Assembly: GCF_900637515.1 (NCBI RefSeq)
Contig: NZ_LR134375.1
Location: forward strand, 703,952-767,951
Reading direction: 5' to 3'
DNA length: 64,000 bases
Source of the DNA: Veillonella dispar
Lineage (GTDB): Bacteria; Bacillota; Negativicutes; Veillonellales; Veillonellaceae
Part shown: one piece after another, positions 29,198 to 37,291 of the stretch
Layout: each line of letters starts with the position of its first letter
How positions within the stretch are numbered: the first letter of the stretch is position 1
Notes under the pieces: model-generated
Told to the model about the DNA's origin: nothing
Seen by the model: only the letters and a program-made list of their open reading frames with translations
Databases searched by the model: none
Made by a program: the position numbers and the translations under genes

Positions 29198-30970
29198 ATG
29201 AGCCGATATTTTGAAAATGAATTGATTGAACAAATCAAAGATGCAAATGATATTGTATCTGTAATATCTGAGCATGTAGCCTTAAAGAAACGGGGCAAGA
29301 ACTATTGGGGTTGTTGTCCATTTCATAATGAAAAGACGCCGTCCTTTAGTGTTGCCCCTGAAAAGGGCTTTTATTATTGTTTTGGCTGTCATGCATCGGG
29401 AAATGTCATTAAATTCCTTATGGAACTTGAGCATTTAAGCTTTGTTGAGGTCTTAGAGCGCCTTGCTAATCGCGCTAATATTCCATTGCCAGAGGCTAAG
29501 CTTTCACCAGAACAACGAGCTCGAGACGAACGACGGAAAAAACTATATGAAGCGTCAGAATTAGCGGCTACATTTTTCCATAACTGCCTTACACAAACAT
29601 CGATTGGTAAGGTTGGCCTTGATTACTTAAAAAAACGGGGCCTTACAAAAGAGACGATTGAAAAATTTAAATTAGGCTTTGCCCCAGATGGTTGGGATAA
29701 GTTGTATCGTGCCTTTCACGAACGCGGCATTGATGATTCAATTCTCTTGGAGCTAAATCTAGTTCGTAAAAATCAAAAGGGGCAGTTTTACGATTTCTTT
29801 AGAAACCGTATTATGTTTCCCATTATGGATGGGAAAGGTCGTGTAGTTGCCTTTGGTGGACGTGTCATGGATGATAGTACACCAAAATATTTGAACTCGC
29901 CAGAATCAGCCATCTTTGAAAAGGGGAAACTATTATTTGCCTTTGATAAGGCTTATAAGTCCATTCGTCAAGAACGACAAGCTATCCTTGTGGAAGGTTA
30001 CATGGACGTTATCTCTGCCCATAACCATGGTGTTACTAATGTGGTAGCATCTTTGGGAACAGCTTATACACGAGACCATGGGCATATCTTGATGCGGCAG
30101 GCCGATGAAATTGTGCTGGCCTATGATATGGATGGAGCAGGTCGTCAAGCGGCGGCTAGAGCTATAGAATTATTGCAAAATACGGACTTCAAGGTGCGTG
30201 TCCTCGCTATGCCAGATGGCAAAGATCCAGATGATTATGTACGTAATCATGGAGGACAAGCATTTAAAGATTTAGTGACTAAAGCGGTTAAGCCTCTTGA
30301 TTATTTATTGAGTGAGTCCCTAATTAAACACGATACAAATGATACGGAAGGGAAGCAAGCTGTATTGGCTGATGTATTCCCGTATATTGCTAATATAGAT
30401 AGTCAAACACAACGGGATGATGCATTAAAAACATTGGCATTACCTTTGTGGCTTGATAATAGTAGTATCTTTAGATATTTCAGAGACTATGTAAAAAAAG
30501 GACAAATTGAATTAGTGGATACTGCATCTGCACCTTTGCCAACACAGGATTTACCTAAAGGTGATGCAGAGAAATTATTGTCCTTAGCATTTACAGATGG
30601 TGAAGTGTTACAACATATGATGAGCTACTTGCCATTAGAGGACTTTGAAAAAATTGAATATCGCGGTATAATAGAAAAGATATTCACCTTATTTAAACAA
30701 GAAGGTCGTCTAGATGATACTACCATTCAGTCTGTTTTATCGCCATCGGAGTATGATATTTACTCTAGATTGGTTGTTATGAGTGACGATGAATATAAGG
30801 TGCAAGTGCCTGGATTAATCCGCAAGATAAGGCTTCATTCATTGCGTGAACAGTATAAAGCGCATTCAATTATGGCGGATCAACTAAAACGGGCAGGAGA
30901 TTCGACATTTATTAGCGAATTACATAAGTGTCAGGAAATACAGAACTTAATTAGAGAATGGTCTAAGTAA
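29198..30970 (+). CDS. dnaG: DNA primase DnaG
   Basis: Makes RNA primers at the replication fork. Of 590 residues, the N-terminal CHC2 zinc finger is at Cys40, His43, Cys61 and Cys64. The TOPRIM domain carries the catalytic acidic sites VEGYMD and AYDMDGAG. The C-terminal DnaB-binding region (from about 430) is divergent, as usual. AAGGAGG sits 8 bases before ATG 29198; the in-frame TTG 29192 is too close to it. rpoD follows after 23 bases, the classic dnaG-rpoD macromolecular-synthesis pair. Confidence 0.97.
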   Translation: MSRYFENELIEQIKDANDIVSVISEHVALKKRGKNYWGCCPFHNEKTPSFSVAPEKGFYYCFGCHASGNVIKFLMELEHLSFVEVLERLANRANIPLPEAKLSPEQRARDERRKKLYEASELAATFFHNCLTQTSIGKVGLDYLKKRGLTKETIEKFKLGFAPDGWDKLYRAFHERGIDDSILLELNLVRKNQKGQFYDFFRNRIMFPIMDGKGRVVAFGGRVMDDSTPKYLNSPESAIFEKGKLLFAFDKAYKSIRQERQAILVEGYMDVISAHNHGVTNVVASLGTAYTRDHGHILMRQADEIVLAYDMDGAGRQAAARAIELLQNTDFKVRVLAMPDGKDPDDYVRNHGGQAFKDLVTKAVKPLDYLLSESLIKHDTNDTEGKQAVLADVFPYIANIDSQTQRDDALKTLALPLWLDNSSIFRYFRDYVKKGQIELVDTASAPLPTQDLPKGDAEKLLSLAFTDGEVLQHMMSYLPLEDFEKIEYRGIIEKIFTLFKQEGRLDDTTIQSVLSPSEYDIYSRLVVMSDDEYKVQVPGLIRKIRLHSLREQYKAHSIMADQLKRAGDSTFISELHKCQEIQNLIREWSK

Positions 30971-30993
30971 TATAATGTAAAAAGGAGAGCGCT

Positions 30994-32157
30994 GTGGCTA
31001 AGAAAGTACAAAAAAGTCAAATAGAGGAGATTGTTGAACAACTTCTTGAAAAAGGCCGGAAAACCGGTGTGTTGACACAATCAGAGATTTCAGATGCTCT
31101 TCATGAGCAGACTGATCTTACTGCAGAACAATTAGATGATATTTATACTACATTTGGTAAGTTAAATATTGAAGTAGTGGCTGATATCGACGGTGAGGAT
31201 GCTGATGCTAATCCAATAGAGCCAGAAGAAGAGGATGAAGAGGATACTTCTAGTGAAAAGAATATCTCCATCGATTTAAGCGTAGACTCTGGCGTTAACA
31301 TTGATGATCCAGTGCGTATGTACCTCAAAGAAATCGGTCGTGTTCCATTGCTTTCCGCTGATGAGGAAATTGTTTTAGCTAAGCAAATTGAAGCTGGCGC
31401 AGCAGAAGATGCTACATATAAAGACGTTCAACTTGCCAAAAAGGCTAAGAAAAAATTGGTAGATGCTAACTTGCGCCTAGTAGTAAGTATTGCAAAACGC
31501 TATGTAGGTCGTGGTATGTTATTCTTGGACTTGATTCAAGAAGGTAACTTGGGCCTTATTAAAGCTGTAGATAAGTTCGACTATACAAAGGGTTATAAAT
31601 TCTCCACATATGCTACATGGTGGATTCGTCAAGCGATTACTCGTGCTATTGCGGACCAAGCTCGTACAATTCGTATTCCAGTACATATGGTAGAAACAAT
31701 CAATAAATTGATTCGTATTTCCCGACAATTGTTGCAAGATAAAGGTCGTGAACCATTACCAGAGGAAATCGCAGAAGGTATGGGGATTACGGTGGAGCGT
31801 GTCCGTGAAATTCAAAAAATCGCACAAGAACCAGTATCATTGGAAACTCCAATTGGTGAAGAGGAAGACTCTCACTTGGGAGACTTCATTGAAGACCAAG
31901 ATGCTATTGCTCCAGATGATGCAGCTAGCTACATCTTATTACAAGAACAAATTGAAGATGTATTTACATGCTTAACTGACCGTGAGCAACAAGTATTGAT
32001 CTTGCGTTTTGGTTTGAAAGATGGTAAACCACGTACATTGGAAGAAGTAGGTCAACATTTCAATGTAACCCGTGAACGTATCCGTCAAATCGAAGGTAAA
32101 GCGCTTACTAAATTGCGCAATCGTGGTAAACGCGATAAAATTAAAGACTTCTTATAA
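30994..32157 (+). CDS. rpoD: RNA polymerase primary sigma factor SigA/RpoD
   Basis: Housekeeping sigma factor of 387 residues. An acidic linker ([13 protein letters not shown], about 75-90) lies where larger RpoD proteins carry the non-conserved region. Region 1.2 follows ([17 protein letters not shown]). Region 2 ([36 protein letters not shown]) reads the -10, region 3 follows, and region 4.2 ([23 protein letters not shown]) reads the -35. GTG start with AAGGAGA at good spacing. The size resembles Bacillus SigA. Confidence 0.98.
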   Translation: MAKKVQKSQIEEIVEQLLEKGRKTGVLTQSEISDALHEQTDLTAEQLDDIYTTFGKLNIEVVADIDGEDADANPIEPEEEDEEDTSSEKNISIDLSVDSGVNIDDPVRMYLKEIGRVPLLSADEEIVLAKQIEAGAAEDATYKDVQLAKKAKKKLVDANLRLVVSIAKRYVGRGMLFLDLIQEGNLGLIKAVDKFDYTKGYKFSTYATWWIRQAITRAIADQARTIRIPVHMVETINKLIRISRQLLQDKGREPLPEEIAEGMGITVERVREIQKIAQEPVSLETPIGEEEDSHLGDFIEDQDAIAPDDAASYILLQEQIEDVFTCLTDREQQVLILRFGLKDGKPRTLEEVGQHFNVTRERIRQIEGKALTKLRNRGKRDKIKDFL

Positions 32158-32171
32158 GATGTTGAATCTCT

Positions 32172-32217
32172 TAAGGGTTGTAATACAGTGCTATTGTGCT
32201 GTGTTGCAACCCTTTTG
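32172..32217 (+). terminator. Terminator after rpoD
   Basis: AAGGGTTGTAATACAG pairs with CTGTGTTGCAACCCTT (G-U tolerant), followed by TTTG. It separates dnaG-rpoD from the queuosine genes. Confidence 0.88.
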
Positions 32218-32287
32218 TGATATAATTAAAGATAGTAAACGTAAGTAATAAGAGTACGTTAAAGCCTTTTAATGTAATACATAGCAA

Positions 32288-32327
32288 ATATTAAAGTTCA
32301 TATAATATATTAAAGTTCATATAATAT
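32288..32327 (+). repeat. Two tandem 19-bp copies carrying TATAAT upstream of queD
   Basis: The unit ATATTAAAGTTCATATAAT is repeated exactly (32288-32306 and 32307-32325). Each copy contains TATAAT (32301-32306 and 32320-32325), so the duplication doubles a possible -10 element just before the queD ribosome site. No good -35 was seen. Confidence 0.85.
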
Positions 32328-32339
32328 TTAGGAGATATA

Positions 32340-32678
32340 ATGTTTACAGTTACAAAACGATTAGAGGTGAGTGCATCTCACCAATTGAAATTAGATTATC
32401 CAAGCAAATGTCAAAATCTACATGGGCATAATTGGATTATTACGGTTCATGCTCGTTCTGAAGAGTTAGACCATAATGGCATGGTCATCGACTTTACCAT
32501 TATTAAAGAAAAAATTCATGGCCGCTTAGATCATCGTCATATCAATGATGTATTAGGCGATATTAATCCTACTGCTGAAAACATGGCAAAATGGATTGCT
32601 GATGAGTTGGGTCCTAAATGTTTCAAAGTAGAGGTTCAAGAGTCTGAAGGGAACACAGCTATTTATGAACGTGATTGA
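32340..32678 (+). CDS. queD: 6-carboxytetrahydropterin synthase QueD
   Basis: Converts dihydroneopterin triphosphate to 6-carboxytetrahydropterin, the second step to preQ0/queuosine. The 112 residues show zinc-binding histidines and the catalytic Cys in SASHQLKLDYPSKCQNLHGHNW, then DHRHINDV and PTAENMAKWI. ATG 32340 follows AGGAGATATA. Its end overlaps the queE start by 14 bases. No preQ1 riboswitch was recognised upstream. Confidence 0.93.
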   Translation: MFTVTKRLEVSASHQLKLDYPSKCQNLHGHNWIITVHARSEELDHNGMVIDFTIIKEKIHGRLDHRHINDVLGDINPTAENMAKWIADELGPKCFKVEVQESEGNTAIYERD

Positions 32679-33408
32679 AATCTTCGCTTCTATTGATGGT
32701 GAAGGAAGTCGTCAAGGGCTATTAACCACATTCTTACGCCTTCATGATTGCAATATACGCTGTTCATATTGTGATACTACCTATAGTTATGGTATTGATA
32801 GTACTTTCACAGACATGACCGTCCGAGAGGTGGCTGATGCAATTGAAAGTTTAGGCAATCATCGAATTACCATTACGGGTGGTGAGCCACTATTACAAGA
32901 AGCTGCTGTAGTGGAACTAATCGATGAATTAAATCGTCGTAAATCTGCTAAATTAGAGGATGAACCGTGTACTGATATAAAATCGACTACGGGAATTAAC
33001 GTATCTGTAGATGCCCAAGACGTATTAGATAGTGAAAGTCTTTACGATTTCAATATTGAAACAAATGGTACGATTATACCGAGCTTTCACCGAGAAAATG
33101 TGTGGTTTACCTACGATTATAAAACACCGTCCTCTTTAGCTGAGAAATCTATGAATTTAGATATATTCAAAGTTTCTAGGGAACAGGATTTAATTAAATT
33201 TGTAGTAGGTTCCGTAGAGGATTTAGACTGTATGCGTCATATGATTAATCAATATCCTACAAAGGCTCAAATCTATGTATCACCAGTGTGGGGAAAAATA
33301 GAGGCAGCTGCTATTATTGATTATATGAATGAACATAATCTACAAAATGTACGATTCCAATTACAGATTCATAAATTTGTATGGGATCCTGATGCGAAAG
33401 GTGTATAG
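32665..33408 (+). CDS. queE: 7-carboxy-7-deazaguanine synthase QueE
   Basis: Radical-SAM enzyme that contracts the QueD product ring to 7-carboxy-7-deazaguanine. Of 247 residues, the CX3CX2C motif is Cys29, Cys33 and Cys36 (CNIRCSYC), preceded by the family N-terminus IFASIDGEGSRQG, and TITGGEPLLQ follows. A 60-residue-scale insertion between the SAM motif and the SFHRENVWFTYDYKTPSS region makes it a little longer than minimal QueE. The reading frame starts inside the end of queD, suggesting coupling. Confidence 0.92.
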   Translation: MNVIEIFASIDGEGSRQGLLTTFLRLHDCNIRCSYCDTTYSYGIDSTFTDMTVREVADAIESLGNHRITITGGEPLLQEAAVVELIDELNRRKSAKLEDEPCTDIKSTTGINVSVDAQDVLDSESLYDFNIETNGTIIPSFHRENVWFTYDYKTPSSLAEKSMNLDIFKVSREQDLIKFVVGSVEDLDCMRHMINQYPTKAQIYVSPVWGKIEAAAIIDYMNEHNLQNVRFQLQIHKFVWDPDAKGV

Positions 33409-33498
33409 TATAGTTAGGGCGTAGGTAGAGTATCGAGTGTTTTTTTATGCAGTATGATACATTATGATATGATGACACCTTGATATAAAGGGGAATAT

Positions 33499-34062
33499 AT
33501 GGATACAGAAAAAATAGAATCACTTGTATATCAATTGCTAGAAGCCTTGGGGGAGGACCCTAATCGTGAAGGTTTAGTAGAAACGCCTAAGCGCGTAGCT
33601 CAAATGATGGCAGAGGTATACGAAGGGATTCAGTATACGAATGCTGAGATTGCAGAGATGTATGGTAAGACCTTTGAAGTTGATACAAATCAAATGGTTG
33701 TAGTAAAGGATATTACGTGTTTTTCCCATTGCGAACACCATATGGCTTTAATGTATGATATGAGTATTAGCATTGGCTATATTCCTAAAGGTCGTGTTAT
33801 TGGCTTATCTAAAATACCTCGTATTGCTGAAATGTGTTGCAAACGATTGCAATTACAAGAAAAAATTGGAGAAGATATAGCTGAAGTTATTTCACTAGCT
33901 ACAGGGTCAGAGGATGTTATTGTTCATATTACATCTTCTCATAGTTGTATGAGTGCGAGAGGGATTAAATCTACAGATAGCCAGACTACTACATTAGCTA
34001 CAAAGGGCGTATTTAACGAAGATAATATGATTCACCGTTTTATGTTGATGAAACAGTCGTAG
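33499..34062 (+). CDS. folE: GTP cyclohydrolase I FolE
   Basis: Converts GTP to dihydroneopterin triphosphate, the shared precursor of folate and queuosine. The 187 residues carry GEDPNREGLVETPKRVA, the zinc-site CEHHMALM and GLSKIPRI, SSHSCMSARG(I)K. Its place just after queD-queE suggests it supplies the queuosine route here. The 90-base gap from queE could hold its own promoter. queC and queF are not in the window. Confidence 0.96.
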   Translation: MDTEKIESLVYQLLEALGEDPNREGLVETPKRVAQMMAEVYEGIQYTNAEIAEMYGKTFEVDTNQMVVVKDITCFSHCEHHMALMYDMSISIGYIPKGRVIGLSKIPRIAEMCCKRLQLQEKIGEDIAEVISLATGSEDVIVHITSSHSCMSARGIKSTDSQTTTLATKGVFNEDNMIHRFMLMKQS

Positions 34063-34072
34063 ACCAGATATC

Positions 34073-34102
34073 TTGACTAATAGTCAGGCTATTCGGTATA
34101 AT
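34073..34102 (+). promoter_or_regulatory. Promoter of the tRNA gene
   Basis: TTGACT (34073-34078) and TATAAT (34097-34102) with 18-base spacing, starting a transcript about 15 bases before the tRNA. Confidence 0.8.
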
Positions 34103-34124
34103 TAATGAGCTAGAAACTAACTGT

Positions 34125-34199
34125 GGGCCTATAGCTCAGGGGTAGAGCAACCGGCTCATAACCGGTCGGTCCCTGGTTCGATCCCAGGTGGGCCCACCA
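34125..34199 (+). tRNA. tRNA with CAU anticodon (Met or Ile2)
   Basis: A complete 75-nt cloverleaf. The acceptor is GGGCCTA/TGGGCCC with discriminator A and encoded CCA; the D arm is GCTC/GAGC. The anticodon stem is ACCGG/CCGGT with loop CTCATAA (anticodon CAT), and the T arm is CCTGG TTCGATC CCAGG. It is not an initiator type because the first acceptor pair is G-C. Elongator Met and the lysidine-modified Ile2 cannot be separated by eye. Confidence 0.95.
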
Positions 34200-34214
34200 A
34201 TTATGTTGATATCT

Positions 34215-34247
34215 ACCGTCCTTGAGATTTCAAGGGCGGTTATTTTT
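34215..34247 (+). terminator. Terminator after the tRNA
   Basis: ACCGTCCTTG pairs with CAAGGGCGGT, followed by TATTTTTAT. Confidence 0.88.
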
Positions 34248-34303
34248 ATATGTAATTCATTTATTTCTTAGATACAATCGTCATTACTAAGATGGATAGT
34301 AGA

Positions 34304-34321
34304 TGATACTCTAGAGTATCA
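34304..34321. promoter_or_regulatory. Perfect 18-bp palindrome upstream of trmK
   Basis: TGATACTCTAGAGTATCA reads the same on both strands and lies 50 bases before trmK. It looks like a dimeric-regulator site; the regulator is unknown. Confidence 0.6.
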
Positions 34322-34371
34322 GTCGTCTGATTTATGAGTTTCCTAAGAGATAAATAGTAAATAGAGGAATT

Positions 34372-35103
34372 ATGGAACCTAGACCTATGATGGATCGCTT
34401 AGAGGCGGTTTTTTCGATTGTGCCAAAGGCTCGTGCAATAGCTGATATTGGCACTGATCATGGATATTTAGCAGTAGAACTTATCAACCGTAATCGTGCT
34501 GACTTTGTTATAGCCGGTGATGTACATAAGGGACCTTTAGAATCTGCAAAAGAATATGTTAAGTCCCGAGGGCTTGAGTCTAAGGTAGATTGCCGTTTAG
34601 GGGATGGTCTCAAGGTAACGCAGAAGGGCGAGCTAAATGGTGCCATTTGCTGTGGTATGGGCGGTTTCTTGATGCGCGATATCGTAGAAGAAGGGCCTGA
34701 ACCGTTGGAATTCTACGTGTTACAACCACAAAATGGGCAAAAAGAATTGCGTCAGTATATGGTGCAAAAAGGCTATGTTATTGTTCTTGAAATTATTGTT
34801 GAAGATACCGGTAAATTATATACTGCGTTTTTAGCAATTCGCGAGGATTGCTTGGAAAACTATACAGGCACAGCAAATCATGAAAATGTGTATGCCACAT
34901 TGCCTGAAGAATCCTTACTATGGTTTGTTGGGGCTCTTCTTGAACAAGAACGACCAGAACTTTGGACAAAATATATTGAGTATTTGATATATCAACGACA
35001 ATGTGCCTTGGATGGTATGACAGAGAAATTGAGCCATACTGACAAATATCGGGATTTAGAGCGCGAAGTCGAATTTCTTCGTAGTCTTTTAGAAAGTAGA
35101 TAG
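34372..35103 (+). CDS. trmK: tRNA (adenine(22)-N1)-methyltransferase TrmK
   Basis: SAM-dependent enzyme methylating A22 in the D-loop of tRNAs. The 243 residues begin with RLEAVFSIVPKARAIADIGTDHGYL, the characteristic class I SAM-binding glycine loop of the TrmK family, and include GAICCGMGGFLMRDI and VLQPQNGQKELRQYM. The rpoD-trmK-nif3 order matches Bacillus (yqfN-yqfO), although here a que cluster and a tRNA intervene. Seven to fifteen bases separate it from the nif3 start. Confidence 0.93.
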   Translation: MEPRPMMDRLEAVFSIVPKARAIADIGTDHGYLAVELINRNRADFVIAGDVHKGPLESAKEYVKSRGLESKVDCRLGDGLKVTQKGELNGAICCGMGGFLMRDIVEEGPEPLEFYVLQPQNGQKELRQYMVQKGYVIVLEIIVEDTGKLYTAFLAIREDCLENYTGTANHENVYATLPEESLLWFVGALLEQERPELWTKYIEYLIYQRQCALDGMTEKLSHTDKYRDLEREVEFLRSLLESR

Positions 35104-35118
35104 AAAGAAGTGAGTTTT

Positions 35119-36222
35119 ATGACAACTGTTCAACAAGTCATTACCTTAATGGAACAATTAGCACCTCGATCCTATGCGGAATCTTGGGACAATGTAGGCC
35201 TTATGGTAGGCGACAGAAATGCTATGGTTACAGGTGTATTAACTACATTAGATGTAAAAGAGGAAACTATTTCGTATGCTATTGAACATGACTGTAATTT
35301 AATCATTAGTCATCACCCGTTAATTTTTAAAGGATTAAAACAATTATCTTGTGATACGGCTCAAGGGCGCATGATTCATAAATTGATTCAACATAAGATA
35401 GCCGTATATAGTGCCCATACGAATCTTGATATTGCACCTGGTGGCTTAAACGATATGTTGGCAGAACGATTAGGTCTTATAGATGTTAAGGGCTTTATCA
35501 AAACTGGTGAAGATGCGCTATATAAGATAACTACATTTGTGCCTGAAAATGCAGCTGATGCGGTTCGTCATGCAATGGGATCTGCTGGTGCTGGCAAAAT
35601 TGGTAACTACGAGCATTGTAGCTTTAGTATTCATGGTGAAGGTCGCTTCATTGGTAACGAAGACTCTAATCCTGTTATCGGTGAAGCCGGTGCTTTAACG
35701 GTCGCAACTGAGGTACAAGTGAACGCTGTCGTTGATGGTACACATTTAAGCCAAGTTGTAGAGGCAATGAAAGAGGCCCATCCTTATGAAGAGGTAGCTT
35801 ATGAAGTGGTATCCTTGTCTGAGCCAAAATGTTCAATTCAATATTTAGGTCGTATTGGTCATTTACCAAATGCACTCAATTTAGATACATTCCGTGAATG
35901 GGTTCAGGAAGCATTGCCAGAGGCTAATATTCGTTTTGCTGGGGTAGCTCCTCAAGAAATACAATCTATAGCGCTCTGCTCTGGTGCTGGCGCAGAATTT
36001 ATTAAGGATGCAGCTCATCTACATGTGGATGCATATATTACAGGTGATGTGAAGTATCATGATGCACAATTAGCTAAAGAGCTGGGATTGCTCGTAGTTG
36101 ATGCGGGACATTTTGGTACAGAATCTATTGTTGCGAGAGGCTTATGTGATTATTTACTTAGTAAAGATGTACCTGTTCCTGTGAAAGCTTTTACAGAACA
36201 GAATGATTTCTTTTTCTTATAA
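35119..36222 (+). CDS. Nif3-like dinuclear metal-centre protein (YqfO family)
   Basis: A 367-residue member of the Nif3/YqfO family. Metal-ligand segments are ISHHPLIFK, YSAHTNLD and, near the end, DAGHFGTES. The central insertion (about 130-230) is the PII-like domain found in the longer Firmicute form. Biochemical function is unsettled; an involvement in tRNA or metal metabolism has been proposed for relatives. ATG 35119 is preferred over GTG 35110 (weak purine-rich site upstream of both). Confidence 0.9.
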   Translation: MTTVQQVITLMEQLAPRSYAESWDNVGLMVGDRNAMVTGVLTTLDVKEETISYAIEHDCNLIISHHPLIFKGLKQLSCDTAQGRMIHKLIQHKIAVYSAHTNLDIAPGGLNDMLAERLGLIDVKGFIKTGEDALYKITTFVPENAADAVRHAMGSAGAGKIGNYEHCSFSIHGEGRFIGNEDSNPVIGEAGALTVATEVQVNAVVDGTHLSQVVEAMKEAHPYEEVAYEVVSLSEPKCSIQYLGRIGHLPNALNLDTFREWVQEALPEANIRFAGVAPQEIQSIALCSGAGAEFIKDAAHLHVDAYITGDVKYHDAQLAKELGLLVVDAGHFGTESIVARGLCDYLLSKDVPVPVKAFTEQNDFFFL

Positions 36223-36269
36223 TATTGCATTTTCTTGCAACAAATAGGCTAGCTATGATAAACTGAATT

Positions 36270-36622
36270 GAAGCAAGTATGAAAGACGGTTGCGAGTCCA
36301 TAGGACTCGAGGAAAGTCCGAGCTCCATAGGGCAGGATGCCAGATAACGTCTGGCGAGGGTAACCTTAGGGAAAGTGCCATAGAAAAGGAAACCGCCACG
36401 TCAGTGGTAAGGGTGGAAAGGTGAGGTAAGAGCTCACCAGCAGTCTGGTAACAGGCTGGCTCGGTAAACCCCATCCGGAGCAAGACCGAATAGGGAAGGG
36501 TTAAGGGTGGTCCCGCCTACCTTCCGGGTTGTGTCGCTCGAGCGTGCAGGCGACTGTACGCCTAGAAAGATAATCGTCACCGCGCAAGCGGAACAGAACT
36601 CGGCTTATTGATTGCTTGCTTC
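36270..36622 (+). ncRNA. rnpB: RNase P RNA (type A)
   Basis: Catalytic RNA of RNase P, which matures tRNA 5' ends. The universal blocks are visible: GAGGAAAGTCCGAGCTCC (about 36309-36326), the AGGGTAACC region, GGTAAACCCC, and ACAGAACTCGGCTTA near the 3' end. The two ends pair (GAAGCAAG at 36270 with CTTGCTTC at 36615), defining P1. The roughly 350-nt length and layout fit the ancestral type A, not the Bacillus type B. It fills the nif3-thioredoxin gap. Confidence 0.96.
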
Positions 36623-36639
36623 CATATTTAAGATATAAT
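36612..36639 (+). promoter_or_regulatory. Promoter candidate for the thioredoxin-like gene
   Basis: TTGCTT (36612-36617) and TATAAT (36634-36639) with 16-base spacing; the -35 lies within the last bases of rnpB. Confidence 0.55.
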
Positions 36640-36680
36640 TTATAGTATATAAGATTGTAGATCTTTGTTAGGAGAACTTC

Positions 36681-37010
36681 ATGGCAATTACAGCGATTAC
36701 TAGTGTACAAGAATTTGATGAAAAAGTACTTGGCTCTAAAGGTTTAGCTATTGTTGATTTCTGGGCTGCCTGGTGCGAACCTTGCACTGTTATGCGTCCA
36801 GAAGTAGAAGCAGTAGCAGAACGTTTGAAAGGACAAGTAGAGTTCTTTAGTGTTGATGCAGAAGATAAAAATCTTCGTGGCGTTTTGTTGAAAGAAGATA
36901 TCGATGGTATTCCATCCATGGTATTCTATCGCGATGGCAAAATGCTTGATTCCCTTGTGGGTTACAAGAAAGCTGATGTGCTTGAGTCCCTAATCAAGGA
37001 AGTTATCTAA
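36681..37010 (+). CDS. Thioredoxin-family protein with WCEPC active site
   Basis: A 109-residue single-domain thioredoxin fold. The active-site Cys32-Glu-Pro-Cys35 replaces the usual Gly with Glu. The cis-proline loop GIPSMVFY and final helix are present, and there is no signal peptide, so it is cytoplasmic. The altered dipeptide should change redox potential or partner choice. It lies upstream of the hydrogenase operon but is separated from it by a terminator, so a link is not implied. The ATG follows AGGAGAACTTC. Confidence 0.9.
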   Translation: MAITAITSVQEFDEKVLGSKGLAIVDFWAAWCEPCTVMRPEVEAVAERLKGQVEFFSVDAEDKNLRGVLLKEDIDGIPSMVFYRDGKMLDSLVGYKKADVLESLIKEVI

Positions 37011-37054
37011 TTTATTGATAACTAATGAATTTTACAAAAAATATATAATACAAG

Positions 37055-37099
37055 GCTGTATGCAAGTTAAATAAAATTTCTTGTATACAGCTTTTTTAT
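37055..37099 (+). terminator. Terminator after the thioredoxin-like gene
   Basis: GCTGTATGCAAG (37055-37066) pairs with CTTGTATACAGC (37080-37091), followed by TTTTTTATTT. Confidence 0.92.
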
Positions 37100-37152
37100 T
37101 TGAATTATATAGTTTTCATAAATATTAAGTGATATAATAAAGTAGTAAGAAT

Positions 37153-37168
37153 ATGATTGTTATCATAA
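37153..37168. promoter_or_regulatory. Palindromic operator candidate, copy 1, upstream of hyaA
   Basis: TATGATTGTTATCATA, with perfect TATGAT/ATCATA arms. The core TGAT-N4-ATCA matches the central part of CRP/FNR-type sites; it also resembles AT-rich Fur-type boxes. Copy 2 lies 59 bases downstream with a shared AATAG(C/T)TGT tail. Confidence 0.65.
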
Positions 37169-37211
37169 TAGCTGTGACGAATTAAATAGTATATTATTTA
37201 ATTTTCATAGT

Positions 37212-37227
37212 ATGATTATTATCATAA
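37212..37227. promoter_or_regulatory. Palindromic operator candidate, copy 2, upstream of hyaA
   Basis: TATGATTATTATCATA, differing from copy 1 at one base, centred about 72 bases upstream of the hyaA start. Two near-identical dyads in front of the hydrogenase operon suggest control by a dimeric regulator. Confidence 0.65.
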
Positions 37228-37291
37228 TAGTTGTAGTTCATTAAGTAATATTGATATATTGCGCAAAGTTGTTGTAAGGAGGCTATATTCC

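Noticed and set aside
32217-32339. preQ1 riboswitch ahead of queD
   Set aside because: No C-rich loop or A-rich tail of the preQ1-I pattern; only the tandem 19-mer is present.
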